Shown piece after piece: positions 24,270 through 32,977 of a stretch of DNA of 64,000 bases. The notes beneath the pieces are model-generated. The model saw nothing but the letters and a program-made list of their open reading frames with translations, did not search any database and was not told the DNA's origin. The position numbers and the translations under genes were made by a program. Numbering within the stretch: position 1 is the first letter of the stretch; the number at the start of each line of letters is the position of its first letter. This DNA comes from Alicyclobacillus sp. ALC3 (lineage in GTDB: Bacteria; Bacillota; Bacilli; Alicyclobacillales; Alicyclobacillaceae). The stretch is from the NCBI RefSeq assembly GCF_028751195.1, contig NZ_CP066784.1:2232001-2296000 (forward strand), given 5' to 3'.

Positions 24270-25421
24270 TTAGAGCTTCCCGTACTGCTCGACGATACCC
24301 CCGAGCACAAGCTCATCACCGATGCCAGTCACCTGTGCAGCGGTCCACATGACCCCATGCTCGCGAATCAAGTCTTGGACCCGCACTGCCGCTTCATCTG
24401 CAGAGTTGTCGTAGTGCAGCCCAAGCGCAATCGCTTCAATCAGAGCCGGCGTCGGTAGGCCCGCCTTTTGCGCCAGCAGGAGCGGCGAAACCAGTCGGTC
24501 AGGCGCCGACAGTTTACGCAGTGGATCACGCCCAACCCTCTCCACCTGGTCGTGAATGTGCGGATTGAGAAAACGCGCCCGCACGCTCTCTGCGTAGTGC
24601 GTCAGAGCTGGCAAGGTTAAACTCTTGTGGCGAACCGCAAGAGCAGCGGCCGCCTCCAACTGCACGGCCTCCACCAGGCGGGCAATGTCCTTGTCGCGCA
24701 TGGCTTCGAGGATGGTCGGCAGGCCCTTGTGATAGCCCGCGTAGGCCGCTGTCGCGTGTGCGCTGTTGAGGATGAACAACTTGCGCTCGAGGTACGGGTC
24801 GAGCTCGTCAACCAGCGTCGCGCCAGGGACTTTGAGCGGTGCCACAAGGCCCGCCTTTTCAACGTCCCACTCGAAGAAGCGCTCAACCACCGCGTCAAGT
24901 GGCAACGTGGCGTACCCTTCGCGGTTCGGCGCAATCCGGTCAACCGCAACGTCGGCAAAACCAACGTGATCGGCAATCCAGGTTTGCAGGTCCGCACGGT
25001 CCCCGACGTGCCGCAAGACTGCGTCGCGCAAAGTCGATGTCGCCCGAACTGCGTTCTCACAAGCGAGGACGTTCAGGAGCGACTCGGCGTTTTGCTCGCG
25101 GCGCAGGCGCAGTCCCTCGGCGATGACCGCTGCTGTGCTGTCCAAGTTGCCAAGGCCAACCGCTGTGGTTACGACCTCCGCCAAAGCGATTTCCCGCACG
25201 CAGTCTGGTGACCCGATGAGCACCGCTCGCACTCCGGTGACATGGGCTTCTTCGACCTGTTCGTCTAAGGTCAGTACGCGGTACATGCGGTCACGGTCCA
25301 GTTGCTCGACCAGACCCGGCACAACGTCCGCGAACACGACCTCGTAACCTGCGTGATGGAGCAAGAGGCCAATGAACCCCCGCCCGATGTTTCCCGCGCC
25401 GAAGTGGACGGCGGTCCTCAT
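24270..25421 (-). CDS. mtlD: Mannitol-1-phosphate 5-dehydrogenase
   Basis: 383 residues, the standard length. The Rossmann NAD site GAGNIGRGFIG is at residues 8-18, and KLFILNSAHATAAYAGY carries the catalytic Lys and conserved Asn/His region of the polyol dehydrogenase family. It converts mannitol 1-phosphate, made by the PTS, to fructose 6-phosphate. Its ATG overlaps the mtlF stop by 4 bp; it is the last gene of the mtlA-mtlR-mtlF-mtlD operon. Confidence 0.96.
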   Translation of the reverse strand: MRTAVHFGAGNIGRGFIGLLLHHAGYEVVFADVVPGLVEQLDRDRMYRVLTLDEQVEEAHVTGVRAVLIGSPDCVREIALAEVVTTAVGLGNLDSTAAVIAEGLRLRREQNAESLLNVLACENAVRATSTLRDAVLRHVGDRADLQTWIADHVGFADVAVDRIAPNREGYATLPLDAVVERFFEWDVEKAGLVAPLKVPGATLVDELDPYLERKLFILNSAHATAAYAGYHKGLPTILEAMRDKDIARLVEAVQLEAAAALAVRHKSLTLPALTHYAESVRARFLNPHIHDQVERVGRDPLRKLSAPDRLVSPLLLAQKAGLPTPALIEAIALGLHYDNSADEAAVRVQDLIREHGVMWTAAQVTGIGDELVLGGIVEQYGKL

Positions 25422-25852
25422 CGACTGACCTCGAGGATATTCATGACCTCTTCCTTGGAGGACGCATGAACGAGTTTGTCGACATTCGCCACTTCCATGC
25501 AGACTGTCGCGATGTGCGACAGCACCTCCATATGCTCGTCCCCTTTGCCCGCAATGCCAATCACCAGCTTCGCGACATTACCGCCGCCAAAGTCGACGCC
25601 ATCCGGGTACTGCGCTACGACGATGCCTGAGCGGCGAATGTACTGTACGTACTCTGGCATACTGTGCGGAATCGCGACCTCGTTGCCAATATAGGTGGTC
25701 ATCGACTCTTCGCGCTTTTGCATGCCTTCAATGTAAGCTGCATCGACATAGCTGTTTGCGACCAAAGTTTCGCCGACGCGGGCAATCGCGTCCGTCTTGC
25801 TCTCTGTCGCGACGTGCAACAGGATGTTCTCGGGTGGAAGGATGTGGTTCAC
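25418..25852 (-). CDS. mtlF: PTS mannitol-specific enzyme IIA
   Basis: 144 residues. The phosphorylatable His63 is in VAIPHSMPE, with the QKREES(x)TTYIGN lead-in of fructose/mannitol-type IIA. I chose GTG 25852, which has GAGGAGTG eight nt upstream and gives the usual length; the longer frame overlaps mtlR. It takes phosphate from HPr and passes it to the IIB domain of MtlA. It sits 5 bp after mtlR and overlaps mtlD by 4 bp. Confidence 0.95.
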   Translation of the reverse strand: MNHILPPENILLHVATESKTDAIARVGETLVANSYVDAAYIEGMQKREESMTTYIGNEVAIPHSMPEYVQYIRRSGIVVAQYPDGVDFGGGNVAKLVIGIAGKGDEHMEVLSHIATVCMEVANVDKLVHASSKEEVMNILEVSR

Positions 25853-25857
25853 TTCAA

Positions 25858-27903
25858 TCACTCCTCTATAGTCTCCATAGCTTGGCGCATGCGCTCCCTG
25901 ACCTCGCCGACAGGTGCCTGACGCAACAGGTCTACCATGTCTCGGTCCATCACAAGCGCGGAGCTCAATCGGCCCAGGCACTGAATGATAGTCAGTGACT
26001 CGCTCTCTCGGGCAAGTAGTACAAGAACCGTGTCAACCTGTTCCGCCGTGCCCGCCACGCCCTTCAATGTCAGGGGAGCGGTCAAACGGCACAGGCGGAT
26101 TTGACAACGGTGCAAAGCGTCCGTACGCGCGTGCAACACAGACAAGTGCTGCCCTGGCAAGACAATACTGCCGAGGCGCTCTCTGTGCAGCATCGCCTGC
26201 ATCAACGCGTCTCTCGTATCCGCTTCGCCATCTGTGTACATCGCGTCCGCGACTTGCTCGATCACCGCATGGATGGCGGTTGCCGACACCGTTGCAATCT
26301 CAGCTCGACCACTCAACTCCACAGCCACTCTCGTAGTCGAGGGGGTACGGTGCGGCTGACGCAGAACTGCTTGCCCTGACTGCTGAATGGCCGGTGATCC
26401 CTGCTCCAGCCTACGCAACACGTCGAGCACTTTATCGCGCTCCGTCTCTGTCAGAAACGGTGAGACCGTGACGACGGGAACATCTGGCTCAGCGAGTGGC
26501 ACAGTCGAGAGTATCAGGTCGTACGGTACTGCCTGGGCTTCGTCACGCCCCCCAAGCCCGACAATCTGAAGTTGTGGCAACTCTTTTTCAATGCGGCTGG
26601 CCAGCAATTCGGCCGAACTGATGCCGTTCAAACAGACAATGCGCGCCCTCCATTTGCTCTTTGCCCGCTGGCGTTCCACAGAGGCGCCAAGGTGCATCGT
26701 CAAATACCCAATTTCCGCGTCGGGAACGACGAGACCGTACGGCGCCAACACTTCGTCGCTCGCTGTTCGAATCGCGTCGAACAACGTTTGGTAATGACGT
26801 AGAATGTCCGGGAGCAGTGGATTGCGAATGTGCAGCCCGGCTGTTAGCCGATGAATGGCTGGCTCCAGGTGTTGCGCCATGCCCGCGATCAAATCCTGGT
26901 CCCGAACCAGCGGCAGGCCTAGGTCGTCTTCGAGGTGGCGAACCATCCGGTAGGCCAAATCGACAGCCGTGATGTGAATTGGAAGGATGCGGTTTTCCTC
27001 CGTCATCAACACCTTCGCCCCACGCAAGTGTTTGGCTAAATACGCGGCCTCGCCCGAGTAATCGGTACCTTCGGGCAGCAGCCGCAACAGAATTCTACGG
27101 CACACCTGTACGTCTTGGGAGGCGTCGTCAACGTCGTCGGCCGAGGCTGAAAGATGTGCCCCCTGGTCCACCCGGGCCACAGTCAACAGCACGTGCAGCA
27201 TGAAGCCGAACAGGGCGGCGGCGTCCAAAGGCGGGTTTGAGTCGGCGAACTCGCTTTGCAGCACCTCGCGAACACGCGTCAGCGTCGCCGGGCGAAACCA
27301 CCGCGTGAACCAGTTCCACCACGGTTCGTGTGAACCGTCGTGATGGGGCTCGCGAAGCGCTGCTACAAGCTTTGGCACCGGCACCTGCTCGTACACAAGT
27401 TCTGCCAGAGCTTCTCGCCGTGTCGCCTCACCACCTTCGACTTCTACACCATACCCGCGCTTGCGGATCAGCTGCAGGCCGCGCCCTTCAAGCCAATCTG
27501 ACACGTCGTCAAGCGATTGGCTGAGGCTTGCCGGCGTTACGTGTAACAAGCGCCCAAAGTACTCCAGTTTCGACGGACCAGCTTCCATCAAGAGGTCCAT
27601 CAGCACTTGCAACTCTCTATCTTTTTGCGTCATCGTCACAGCGTCAGGAAGTTTCCCGACGGCCAAGCGCATCCGTTCGATGTCCGCTTGTTTTCCTGCG
27701 ATGCGAATCGTATGTGCTCCAGCTTCGAGAGCGAGATCGAACGCAGAGAGAAGCGCACCGACGGCATTTAGATCGCGTTGAATGGTACGCCGACTGACCA
27801 TCAGTCGACGTACCAATTCATCCACGCTACTCCCGCCTTCGGTCTCAAGCGTCAGATGCAGAATGTACTTCTGTCGAAGCGTGAGCTTTGCAGCCAATCC
27901 CAT
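25858..27903 (-). CDS. mtlR: PRD-containing mannitol operon activator MtlR
   Basis: 681 residues. An N-terminal DeoR-type HTH (LTLRQKYILHLTL ... SVDELVRRLMVSRRTIQRDL), a second helical DNA-binding part, two PRD domains (about 180-400), a IIB-Gat-like domain with CLNGISSAELLA (about 405-490) and a C-terminal IIA-like domain (about 540-681) make the MtlR layout. Phosphorylation by PTS proteins tunes activity in Bacillus and Geobacillus. It lies between mtlA and mtlF, as in Geobacillus stearothermophilus. A few acceptor histidines could not be assigned by eye. Confidence 0.94.
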   Translation of the reverse strand: MGLAAKLTLRQKYILHLTLETEGGSSVDELVRRLMVSRRTIQRDLNAVGALLSAFDLALEAGAHTIRIAGKQADIERMRLAVGKLPDAVTMTQKDRELQVLMDLLMEAGPSKLEYFGRLLHVTPASLSQSLDDVSDWLEGRGLQLIRKRGYGVEVEGGEATRREALAELVYEQVPVPKLVAALREPHHDGSHEPWWNWFTRWFRPATLTRVREVLQSEFADSNPPLDAAALFGFMLHVLLTVARVDQGAHLSASADDVDDASQDVQVCRRILLRLLPEGTDYSGEAAYLAKHLRGAKVLMTEENRILPIHITAVDLAYRMVRHLEDDLGLPLVRDQDLIAGMAQHLEPAIHRLTAGLHIRNPLLPDILRHYQTLFDAIRTASDEVLAPYGLVVPDAEIGYLTMHLGASVERQRAKSKWRARIVCLNGISSAELLASRIEKELPQLQIVGLGGRDEAQAVPYDLILSTVPLAEPDVPVVTVSPFLTETERDKVLDVLRRLEQGSPAIQQSGQAVLRQPHRTPSTTRVAVELSGRAEIATVSATAIHAVIEQVADAMYTDGEADTRDALMQAMLHRERLGSIVLPGQHLSVLHARTDALHRCQIRLCRLTAPLTLKGVAGTAEQVDTVLVLLARESESLTIIQCLGRLSSALVMDRDMVDLLRQAPVGEVRERMRQAMETIEE

Positions 27904-27910
27904 CCCCGCT

Positions 27911-29392
27911 TTAATCGATCTGCTTCAGGTCCTCCACCAGGCGCTCGTAAGTCGTCTTGTCGAGGAAGTTTTCCACGACGTAGATCTTTGCATTCGGCGC
28001 AACCTGTTGCGCGCGTGTCAAGAAACTGTTTTGCGTGAACACAACTTCGGCGTTCGCAGGCAGTTGATTCACAGGCAAGTGGTCGACTGGAATGGCGAAC
28101 CCCGCGTCCTTCAACTGCTTCTTCAAGATAGAGGCGCCCATCGCACTCGACCCCATGCCCGCTTCGCAGGCAAACACAATGCGGTTGGGTACGGCCGTCA
28201 GACCTCCATCAGCGGCCGTTGGAGCAGCAGCTGTTGCCACCGTCGTGTTCGCCGTGGCTTGACCTTTGCTCTGCGCCTTCATGTCCGCGACGATGCTCTG
28301 TGCAAAAGACAGCGAGTCATCATTCATCTCGTCTTTTGAACGGCGCAGGAAGAACGAGGCAATCAGGAACGAGACCGCGGCGCCGACGAAGATGCCGAGC
28401 AGGACTGGGAACAGTCCGCCTTTCGGCGACATGATGATCTCGGCAAAAATACTCCCCGGAGACGCCGTCGCAACAAGGCCCGCGTGCGTCACCATGAACG
28501 TCGCATCTGCCGCCATGCCGCCAAAAATCACGGCCAGGACGAGAATCGGCTTCATCAAGATGTACGGGAAGTACACTTCGTGGATGCCACCCAGGAACTG
28601 GATGATAATTGCGCCTGGCGCAGACTGACGAACTGTGCCTTTGCTAAACGCCCAGTACGCGGCCAGAACGCCCAGGCCCGGGCCTGGGTCTGTCTCGAGC
28701 AGGAAAAAGATTGACTTACCAGTCTGCTTCGCTTGCTGGAGACCAATTGGGTCGAGAATACCGTGGTTGATCGCGTTGTTCAGAAACAGCACCTTGCCGG
28801 GCTCGATGAAAATCGCGATCAGCGGCAGCAGGTGAACGGACGTAATCCAAATCGCAGCCGCTCCCAGTGCATTCGAGACTGCGTCCATCACAGGTTGTAC
28901 GCCAAGCGAGCCAAGGATGGCCAGACCGCCGCCAACAATGCCTGCGGAGAACGTGTTGACCAGCATCTCAAAGCCGGCCTTGATGCGGTCTTCGGTCAGG
29001 CGGTCAAACTGTTTGATCAGGTAGCCGCCGAGTGGCCCCATAATCATAGCGCCAATGAACATCGGCTGCGATGCGCCAATTGCCACGCCCGCCGTCGCGA
29101 TGGCGCCAACCACCGCACCACGGTTGCCGTACACCAAACGGCCTCCTGTAAAACCAATCAGGATTGGAATCAGCAAACTGACCATCGGGCTCACGAGGCT
29201 GTCAATATGTGCGTTCGGTGTCCAACCGGTAGGAATAAAGAATGCAGTAATCAAACCCCATGCGATAAAGGCCGGGATATTCGGCATCACCATTCCAGCG
29301 AGGAAACCGCCAAAACGCTGCATGCCCGCGCGGGCCTTCCCACCGGACGCTCCGGCCGAGACACCACCCTGCGCGACTGCTTGGGTCGCCAT
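27911..29392 (-). CDS. mtlA: PTS mannitol-specific enzyme IICB
   Basis: 493 residues. The IIC membrane domain (about 25-350) shows GGYLIKQFD, the substrate loop GGIHEVYFPYILMKP and PGPGLGVLAAYW; the IIB domain (about 400-493) has the phosphocysteine Cys409 in FACEAGMGSSAM. It imports and phosphorylates mannitol; the IIA domain is on separate MtlF. AAGGAGGG precedes the start. First gene of the mtl operon, with a promoter and cre site upstream. Confidence 0.96.
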   Translation of the reverse strand: MATQAVAQGGVSAGASGGKARAGMQRFGGFLAGMVMPNIPAFIAWGLITAFFIPTGWTPNAHIDSLVSPMVSLLIPILIGFTGGRLVYGNRGAVVGAIATAGVAIGASQPMFIGAMIMGPLGGYLIKQFDRLTEDRIKAGFEMLVNTFSAGIVGGGLAILGSLGVQPVMDAVSNALGAAAIWITSVHLLPLIAIFIEPGKVLFLNNAINHGILDPIGLQQAKQTGKSIFFLLETDPGPGLGVLAAYWAFSKGTVRQSAPGAIIIQFLGGIHEVYFPYILMKPILVLAVIFGGMAADATFMVTHAGLVATASPGSIFAEIIMSPKGGLFPVLLGIFVGAAVSFLIASFFLRRSKDEMNDDSLSFAQSIVADMKAQSKGQATANTTVATAAAPTAADGGLTAVPNRIVFACEAGMGSSAMGASILKKQLKDAGFAIPVDHLPVNQLPANAEVVFTQNSFLTRAQQVAPNAKIYVVENFLDKTTYERLVEDLKQID

Positions 29393-29411
29393 GCTAAACC
29401 CTCCTTGAAAA

Positions 29412-29425
29412 TGAAATCGCTTACC
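29412..29425 (-). promoter_or_regulatory. cre site (CcpA/HPr-Ser-P catabolite repression)
   Basis: TGAAATCGCTTACC matches 13 of 14 positions of TGAAANCGNTTNCA. It lies just downstream of the putative -10 of mtlA, a position where CcpA blocks transcription in Bacillus. Confidence 0.65.
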
Positions 29426-29433
29426 ACACGCTT

Positions 29434-29463
29434 ATTTAACCTCCCTCGCTGTTTCCGAGGCAA
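29434..29463 (-). promoter_or_regulatory. Candidate sigma-A promoter of the mtl operon
   Basis: On the minus strand TTGCCT (29463-29458) and TTAAAT (29439-29434) are 18 bp apart, placing the transcript start near the cre site. The -10 is weak, as expected for an MtlR-activated promoter. Confidence 0.4.
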
Positions 29464-29749
29464 GACAAACAAATTCAGCTCTGACGCGCACTCCGGCGAC
29501 AAAATTTAAGAGCGTGTGGAGATTGCCTTGACAAACCCTTGGCGCTCTGCGAATTAGTGTGTTGTTGGACTCTCGCGCTATGATGGAGAGTGACAGCTTG
29601 GCAGTGGCCCGGACAGCGCCCCTTCATGGAGCTTCGGATGGAGAGTGTCGACCGTGGCTCTGCCAGTGGGCGGTGCTTTGCTATCGACTGAGGCTCTGCT
29701 AGCGTGCGAGGCTTTGCTATCGACTGAGGCTTGGGATGGAGGATGTTGA
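29464..29749. other. Intergenic stretch with imperfect duplications
   Basis: Between the mtlA promoter and the next gene. GCTTTGCTATCGACTGAGGCT occurs twice (about 29671 and 29709), and two GCTTTGG/CTTCGGATGGAG-type blocks repeat. No gene is supported. It probably contains the upstream MtlR-binding sites, but no defined MtlR half sites could be assigned. Confidence 0.4.
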
Positions 29750-30124
29750 GTGAGACTTTGGCACGAACAGTTGATCCCGCTTCTCCCCCGCGCCCAACTT
29801 CTCGGCCAGCACCGGGAGTGCTGTGCGCTGCGCGGCGGCGGTTGGGGCAAGCCGCACGCGACTGTGAACTATGTGTTCACGCACCCGTTTGAGTATCTGT
29901 TGCAGTATCACAGGCTTGTCATCGCAGAAATGAAGCGACGCGGCTACAACGTAAGCCCGGAGTGGACCGACGAGACCTACCGCGGCAAACAGACGCCGCG
30001 AGCACAAACTAACGCATCACGGTACGCTCCGTCCTCCCCCATCTACCCGGAGCACGATGATGTGTATCTCTCGGAGTGTCTCCAAAACCTCCGCACGAAG
30101 GGGATAGTGCTGGCGCGACCGTGA
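29750..30124 (+). CDS. TIGR02328 / pyrimidine-dimer-glycosylase-fold family protein
   Basis: 124 residues. MRLWHEQLIPLLPRAQLLGQHRE with GWGKPHATVNYVFTH and EMKRRGYNVSPEW is the hallmark of the TIGR02328 group related to T4 endonuclease V (Pyr_excise). The T4 enzyme uses its N-terminal Thr; here the N-terminus is Met-Arg-Leu-Trp-His, so glycosylase activity is not assured. GTG start with GGAGG seven nt upstream. It converges with the CarH-like gene; a hairpin element separates them. Confidence 0.78.
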   Translation: MRLWHEQLIPLLPRAQLLGQHRECCALRGGGWGKPHATVNYVFTHPFEYLLQYHRLVIAEMKRRGYNVSPEWTDETYRGKQTPRAQTNASRYAPSSPIYPEHDDVYLSECLQNLRTKGIVLARP

Positions 30125-30167
30125 GAGCAGTATCATCGTATCTTTTGCCCGTCCCGATGCCCCGCGA

Positions 30168-30222
30168 GTGGAAAAAATGTCGCTAAATCGGATTTTCACC
30201 GCCGTTAGCGACATTTTCTACA
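30168..30222. terminator. TGTCGCTAA hairpin element, array-less, between convergent genes
   Basis: AAAAAATGTCGCTAA (from 30173) pairs with TTAGCGACATTTT (from 30204) over 13 bp, with an 18-nt loop. A-tract on one side and T-tract on the other could terminate transcription in both directions. The same arms occur at 11791-11840 and around the two palindrome arrays. Confidence 0.65.
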
Positions 30223-30329
30223 CTCTCGAGGCCCAGACACCCTTGTGCACCGTCTCCGTCTCGTCTCCGTCCTACCCACGCCTTGTTGCTCTGGCCTCGC
30301 CATGGGTCCCGGCGGATCTTGCCTTCTGG

Positions 30330-31532
30330 TCAGTGTACTCTCGGCCCCTCCCCTGCCAGTGTCTGCCGGGACAGGACGTCGAAGCAGTCGGCCAGGCTCT
30401 CCAAGGGGAGAATATGGGGCAGTCCGTCCACGCAACTGTGTACGAGTGATGCGGGCCCACCGAGATAGACCTCGGTAGCAGGCATTTTGGCGGCCAAGGT
30501 GTTGAGCTTTTCGAACCAGCTCTCATGCCGTTCGGCAGCGGACACCCCGCCCGGGTATGCCGCACCTACAGATCCGCTCTCCGACCCGCTCCCCGATCCG
30601 CTCTCCGCACCGCCGGCCGTAGTTTGTGCGTCGTTGCCTTCGCCGCAGCCGCAATCGACGGACCTGCCTTCGAGGGCTTCGTGACGCGTCGTCATCGACA
30701 GCAGCAAAACGTCAGGGGTCAGTCGCGTCAGTGCTCGCTCGATTGCGCCAGGCGCCGGATCCGGTCCCAAAAACAACGTCCGCCAGCCCTGCCGTTTCGC
30801 TTCGAGCAGCGCCACCTGCAGCATGATGTCATGTCGCTCACCGGGAACGCACGATGCGAGCAACACAGGGGCGTCCGGCGGCACGTCTGGCAAATCCGCC
30901 AACAGTCGCACGAGAAAGTTGCGAACTGTGAGACTCGACAGATGCTCCTGGTCCTCACTCCACGAGCCCATGCTCCAGAGCCATCCGACCTCCTGCAAGA
31001 AGGGCGTCACGACACAGTTCACGGCTATCCGCAGACCCTCCGACACAAAACAGCGCTGCAGAATCGTCTCCAGCCGCTGCAAATCACCGACCGCCCCCGC
31101 CGCAAGCATCGCCTCCAGGACCGAGTGCAACGGGTTGTCGCGGAGTATTCTCGCGCGATGAGACCTAAACTCAAGCATCTGCTCCGACACGTGTTCGGAT
31201 GCCTGTTCCCGCCTGCGTCTAAACGTGTTTTCTTGTGCCTGCAACAGCTGTACGCCAACAGCCATCGAGGAGTCAGATGCCGCGTCAAACACCTCACCCC
31301 GCTCAGCGGTCACGAGGGCGACTGCGCGGCGCACCGGTATACCACGCTCGACAAGGTGCGCGATTGACATCAGGATCCGCACATCGTGCTCCTGATATAC
31401 ACGGTAACCGTTTTGCATCCGGCGCGGTGTCACTGCCCGATACCGCTGTTCCCACTTGCGGATGAGTTGTTCACTCAGCCCCGTGCGAGCAGCAACCTGT
31501 TTGATTTGAAGACCCGTAACCGGGTTGTTCAC
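30330..31532 (-). CDS. MerR-type regulator with cobalamin-binding domain (CarH/LitR-like photoreceptor)
   Basis: About 400 residues. A MerR HTH (LQIKQVAARTGLSEQLIRKW) is followed by a four-helix bundle with the W-x9-EH motif (Trp186 ... Glu196-His197) that caps adenosylcobalamin in CarH, and GERHDIMLQ with His234 as the lower cobalt ligand. In CarH-type proteins the cofactor makes a tetramer that represses in the dark and releases DNA in light. The GTG start is chosen with GGGGGA upstream because the earlier ATG lies inside the promoter. Odd: a low-complexity Gly/Ser/Glu insert of about 40-50 residues within the B12 domain. It is divergent from folE. Confidence 0.82.
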   Translation of the reverse strand: MNNPVTGLQIKQVAARTGLSEQLIRKWEQRYRAVTPRRMQNGYRVYQEHDVRILMSIAHLVERGIPVRRAVALVTAERGEVFDAASDSSMAVGVQLLQAQENTFRRRREQASEHVSEQMLEFRSHRARILRDNPLHSVLEAMLAAGAVGDLQRLETILQRCFVSEGLRIAVNCVVTPFLQEVGWLWSMGSWSEDQEHLSSLTVRNFLVRLLADLPDVPPDAPVLLASCVPGERHDIMLQVALLEAKRQGWRTLFLGPDPAPGAIERALTRLTPDVLLLSMTTRHEALEGRSVDCGCGEGNDAQTTAGGAESGSGSGSESGSVGAAYPGGVSAAERHESWFEKLNTLAAKMPATEVYLGGPASLVHSCVDGLPHILPLESLADCFDVLSRQTLAGEGPRVH

Positions 31533-31563
31533 GACAGTGTCCCCCACATCTGTCAGCCGATCT

Positions 31564-31632
31564 TTGATACACTTACTGTACATACTTGTATAATCTTTGT
31601 CAAAGGTATATCATCGGACGTACAATCTTGTT
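31564..31632. promoter_or_regulatory. Overlapping divergent promoters with two TACAnnnTTGTA-type operators
   Basis: Rightward (folE): TTGATA 31564-31569, TATAAT 31589-31594 (19 bp). Leftward (CarH-like): TTGACA 31603-31598, TACAGT 31580-31575 (17 bp). The sites TACATACTTGTA 31579-31590 and TACAATCTTGTT 31621-31632 are 42 bp apart (four turns), as in CarH/LitR-type operators. Binding at the first would shut both promoters. Confidence 0.55.
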
Positions 31633-31703
31633 GGAATTAGGCGATGACAAGCGCCACGCAACCTTGCCTCATGAGCGTCGGCGCATAGGGGGAAAACAAA
31701 GCT

Positions 31704-32339
31704 ATGTCCGCACAAAACATTACTGCACTCCACGCAGATGTTGAATCTGATCACAAAACGAAGCACACGGACGGAGTCGATCAAGCGGCTATCCGCGCCG
31801 CCGTCCGTACCATCCTTGAGGCAATTGGTGAAGATCCCGACCGTGACGGCCTGCTGGATACGCCCGATCGCGTCGCTCGCATGTACGCTGAAGTGTTTGC
31901 AGGACTACATCAAGACCCGGCCGAAGTTCTGTCTGCCCGCTTCGAGGTAGGCGACAGCGAACTCGTGCTGGTGCGCGATATCTCCTTTTACTCTATGTGT
32001 GAACACCACCTCGTGCCGTTTCACGGCAAAGCGCATGTCGCCTACGTCCCGAAGAACGGGGTCGTCACAGGACTGTCCAAGTTGGCACGCTTGGTCGAGG
32101 TCTACGCGCGCAGGCCGCAGGTGCAAGAACGTTTGACAAACTCGATTGCAGAAACCTTATACAATGAACTCGAGGCCGAAGGTGTCTTTGTCATGATGGA
32201 AGCTGAACACATGTGCATGAGCATGCGAGGCGTTCAAAAACCAGGCAGCGTCACAGTGACCAAAGCCAAGCGGGGCAACCTGAGCAAAGACCAGGAACAC
32301 GAAATCCTGGCCATGCTACAGACCGGCAACCGCCACTGA
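31704..32339 (+). CDS. folE: GTP cyclohydrolase I
   Basis: 211 residues. Zinc and catalytic residues are intact: [22 protein letters not shown] and the [20 protein letters not shown] helix, with the [19 protein letters not shown] lead of type I enzymes. It makes dihydroneopterin triphosphate for folate. Since pterins are photolyase antennae, placement next to a CarH-like regulator suggests light-linked supply (inference). Transcribed from the overlapping divergent promoter; the DUF1722 gene follows by 9 bp. Confidence 0.96.
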   Translation: MSAQNITALHADVESDHKTKHTDGVDQAAIRAAVRTILEAIGEDPDRDGLLDTPDRVARMYAEVFAGLHQDPAEVLSARFEVGDSELVLVRDISFYSMCEHHLVPFHGKAHVAYVPKNGVVTGLSKLARLVEVYARRPQVQERLTNSIAETLYNELEAEGVFVMMEAEHMCMSMRGVQKPGSVTVTKAKRGNLSKDQEHEILAMLQTGNRH

Positions 32340-32348
32340 GGATGCGCA

Positions 32349-32873
32349 ATGGCGGCTGAGAGTCTAATGCTTTTTCAGGGCTGTGAGGCGTTTTGGCGAG
32401 ATGTAAAGTACGCGGTGATGGCTCGCAACTACCGACTCGTCAAAGAACTGTCGACCGAACTGCGAGCCATCCGGCGTGACGGTGAGCCGCGTGTGGCAAA
32501 GTTGCAGGCGTGGTTACTGTCAGTCAAGCAGGTAGAAGCGATGGCGACAACCGATGTTGCCTTGCGCAACACCGCATACCACCTGCTCGGTTATTGGAAA
32601 GACATCTTGCCAGCAGACGTCCGGCGAGCCATGTCCAATTTGGCAATCGTGCGGCCGGATACCGTGATCGACATTCTCCACATGCGACTCGATGACTTGC
32701 CAACTCCATACCTCACCACGTCCTATGTGTGGCGCGATGAACCTTGGACGGAGGCGCTGTTTCGCGTGAAAGGTTCGGCCTACCGATTTCAGGTGAGTGC
32801 CGAGCACGCCCTGGCGCAAAATGACCCAGCGCTCATCGATATGACCGTGTTGATAGATGCGCAGAGTGCGTGA
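32349..32873 (+). CDS. DUF1722 (YbgA-like) family protein
   Basis: 174 residues, all helical. FWRDVKYAVMARNYRLVKELS and later AYHLLGYWKDILPAD with PYLTTSYVW match the DUF1722/YbgA pattern (LMGYFK..LS and YL.Q.Y blocks). In Escherichia coli ybgA is next to photolyase phr, and DUF1722 proteins occur in light-induced clusters, which fits the CarH-like regulator here. GAGGA six nt before ATG; cotranscribed with folE. Function unestablished. Confidence 0.6.
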   Translation: MAAESLMLFQGCEAFWRDVKYAVMARNYRLVKELSTELRAIRRDGEPRVAKLQAWLLSVKQVEAMATTDVALRNTAYHLLGYWKDILPADVRRAMSNLAIVRPDTVIDILHMRLDDLPTPYLTTSYVWRDEPWTEALFRVKGSAYRFQVSAEHALAQNDPALIDMTVLIDAQSA

Positions 32874-32977
32874 CCCAAACAACGACCGCTACGCTCAGAT
32901 AGCAGCAACTTGAATTCGGGTCTCAACCACAGTTTCACTCGACGACAGCAACGTTCGCTCACAGTTTGGAGGCCCTG

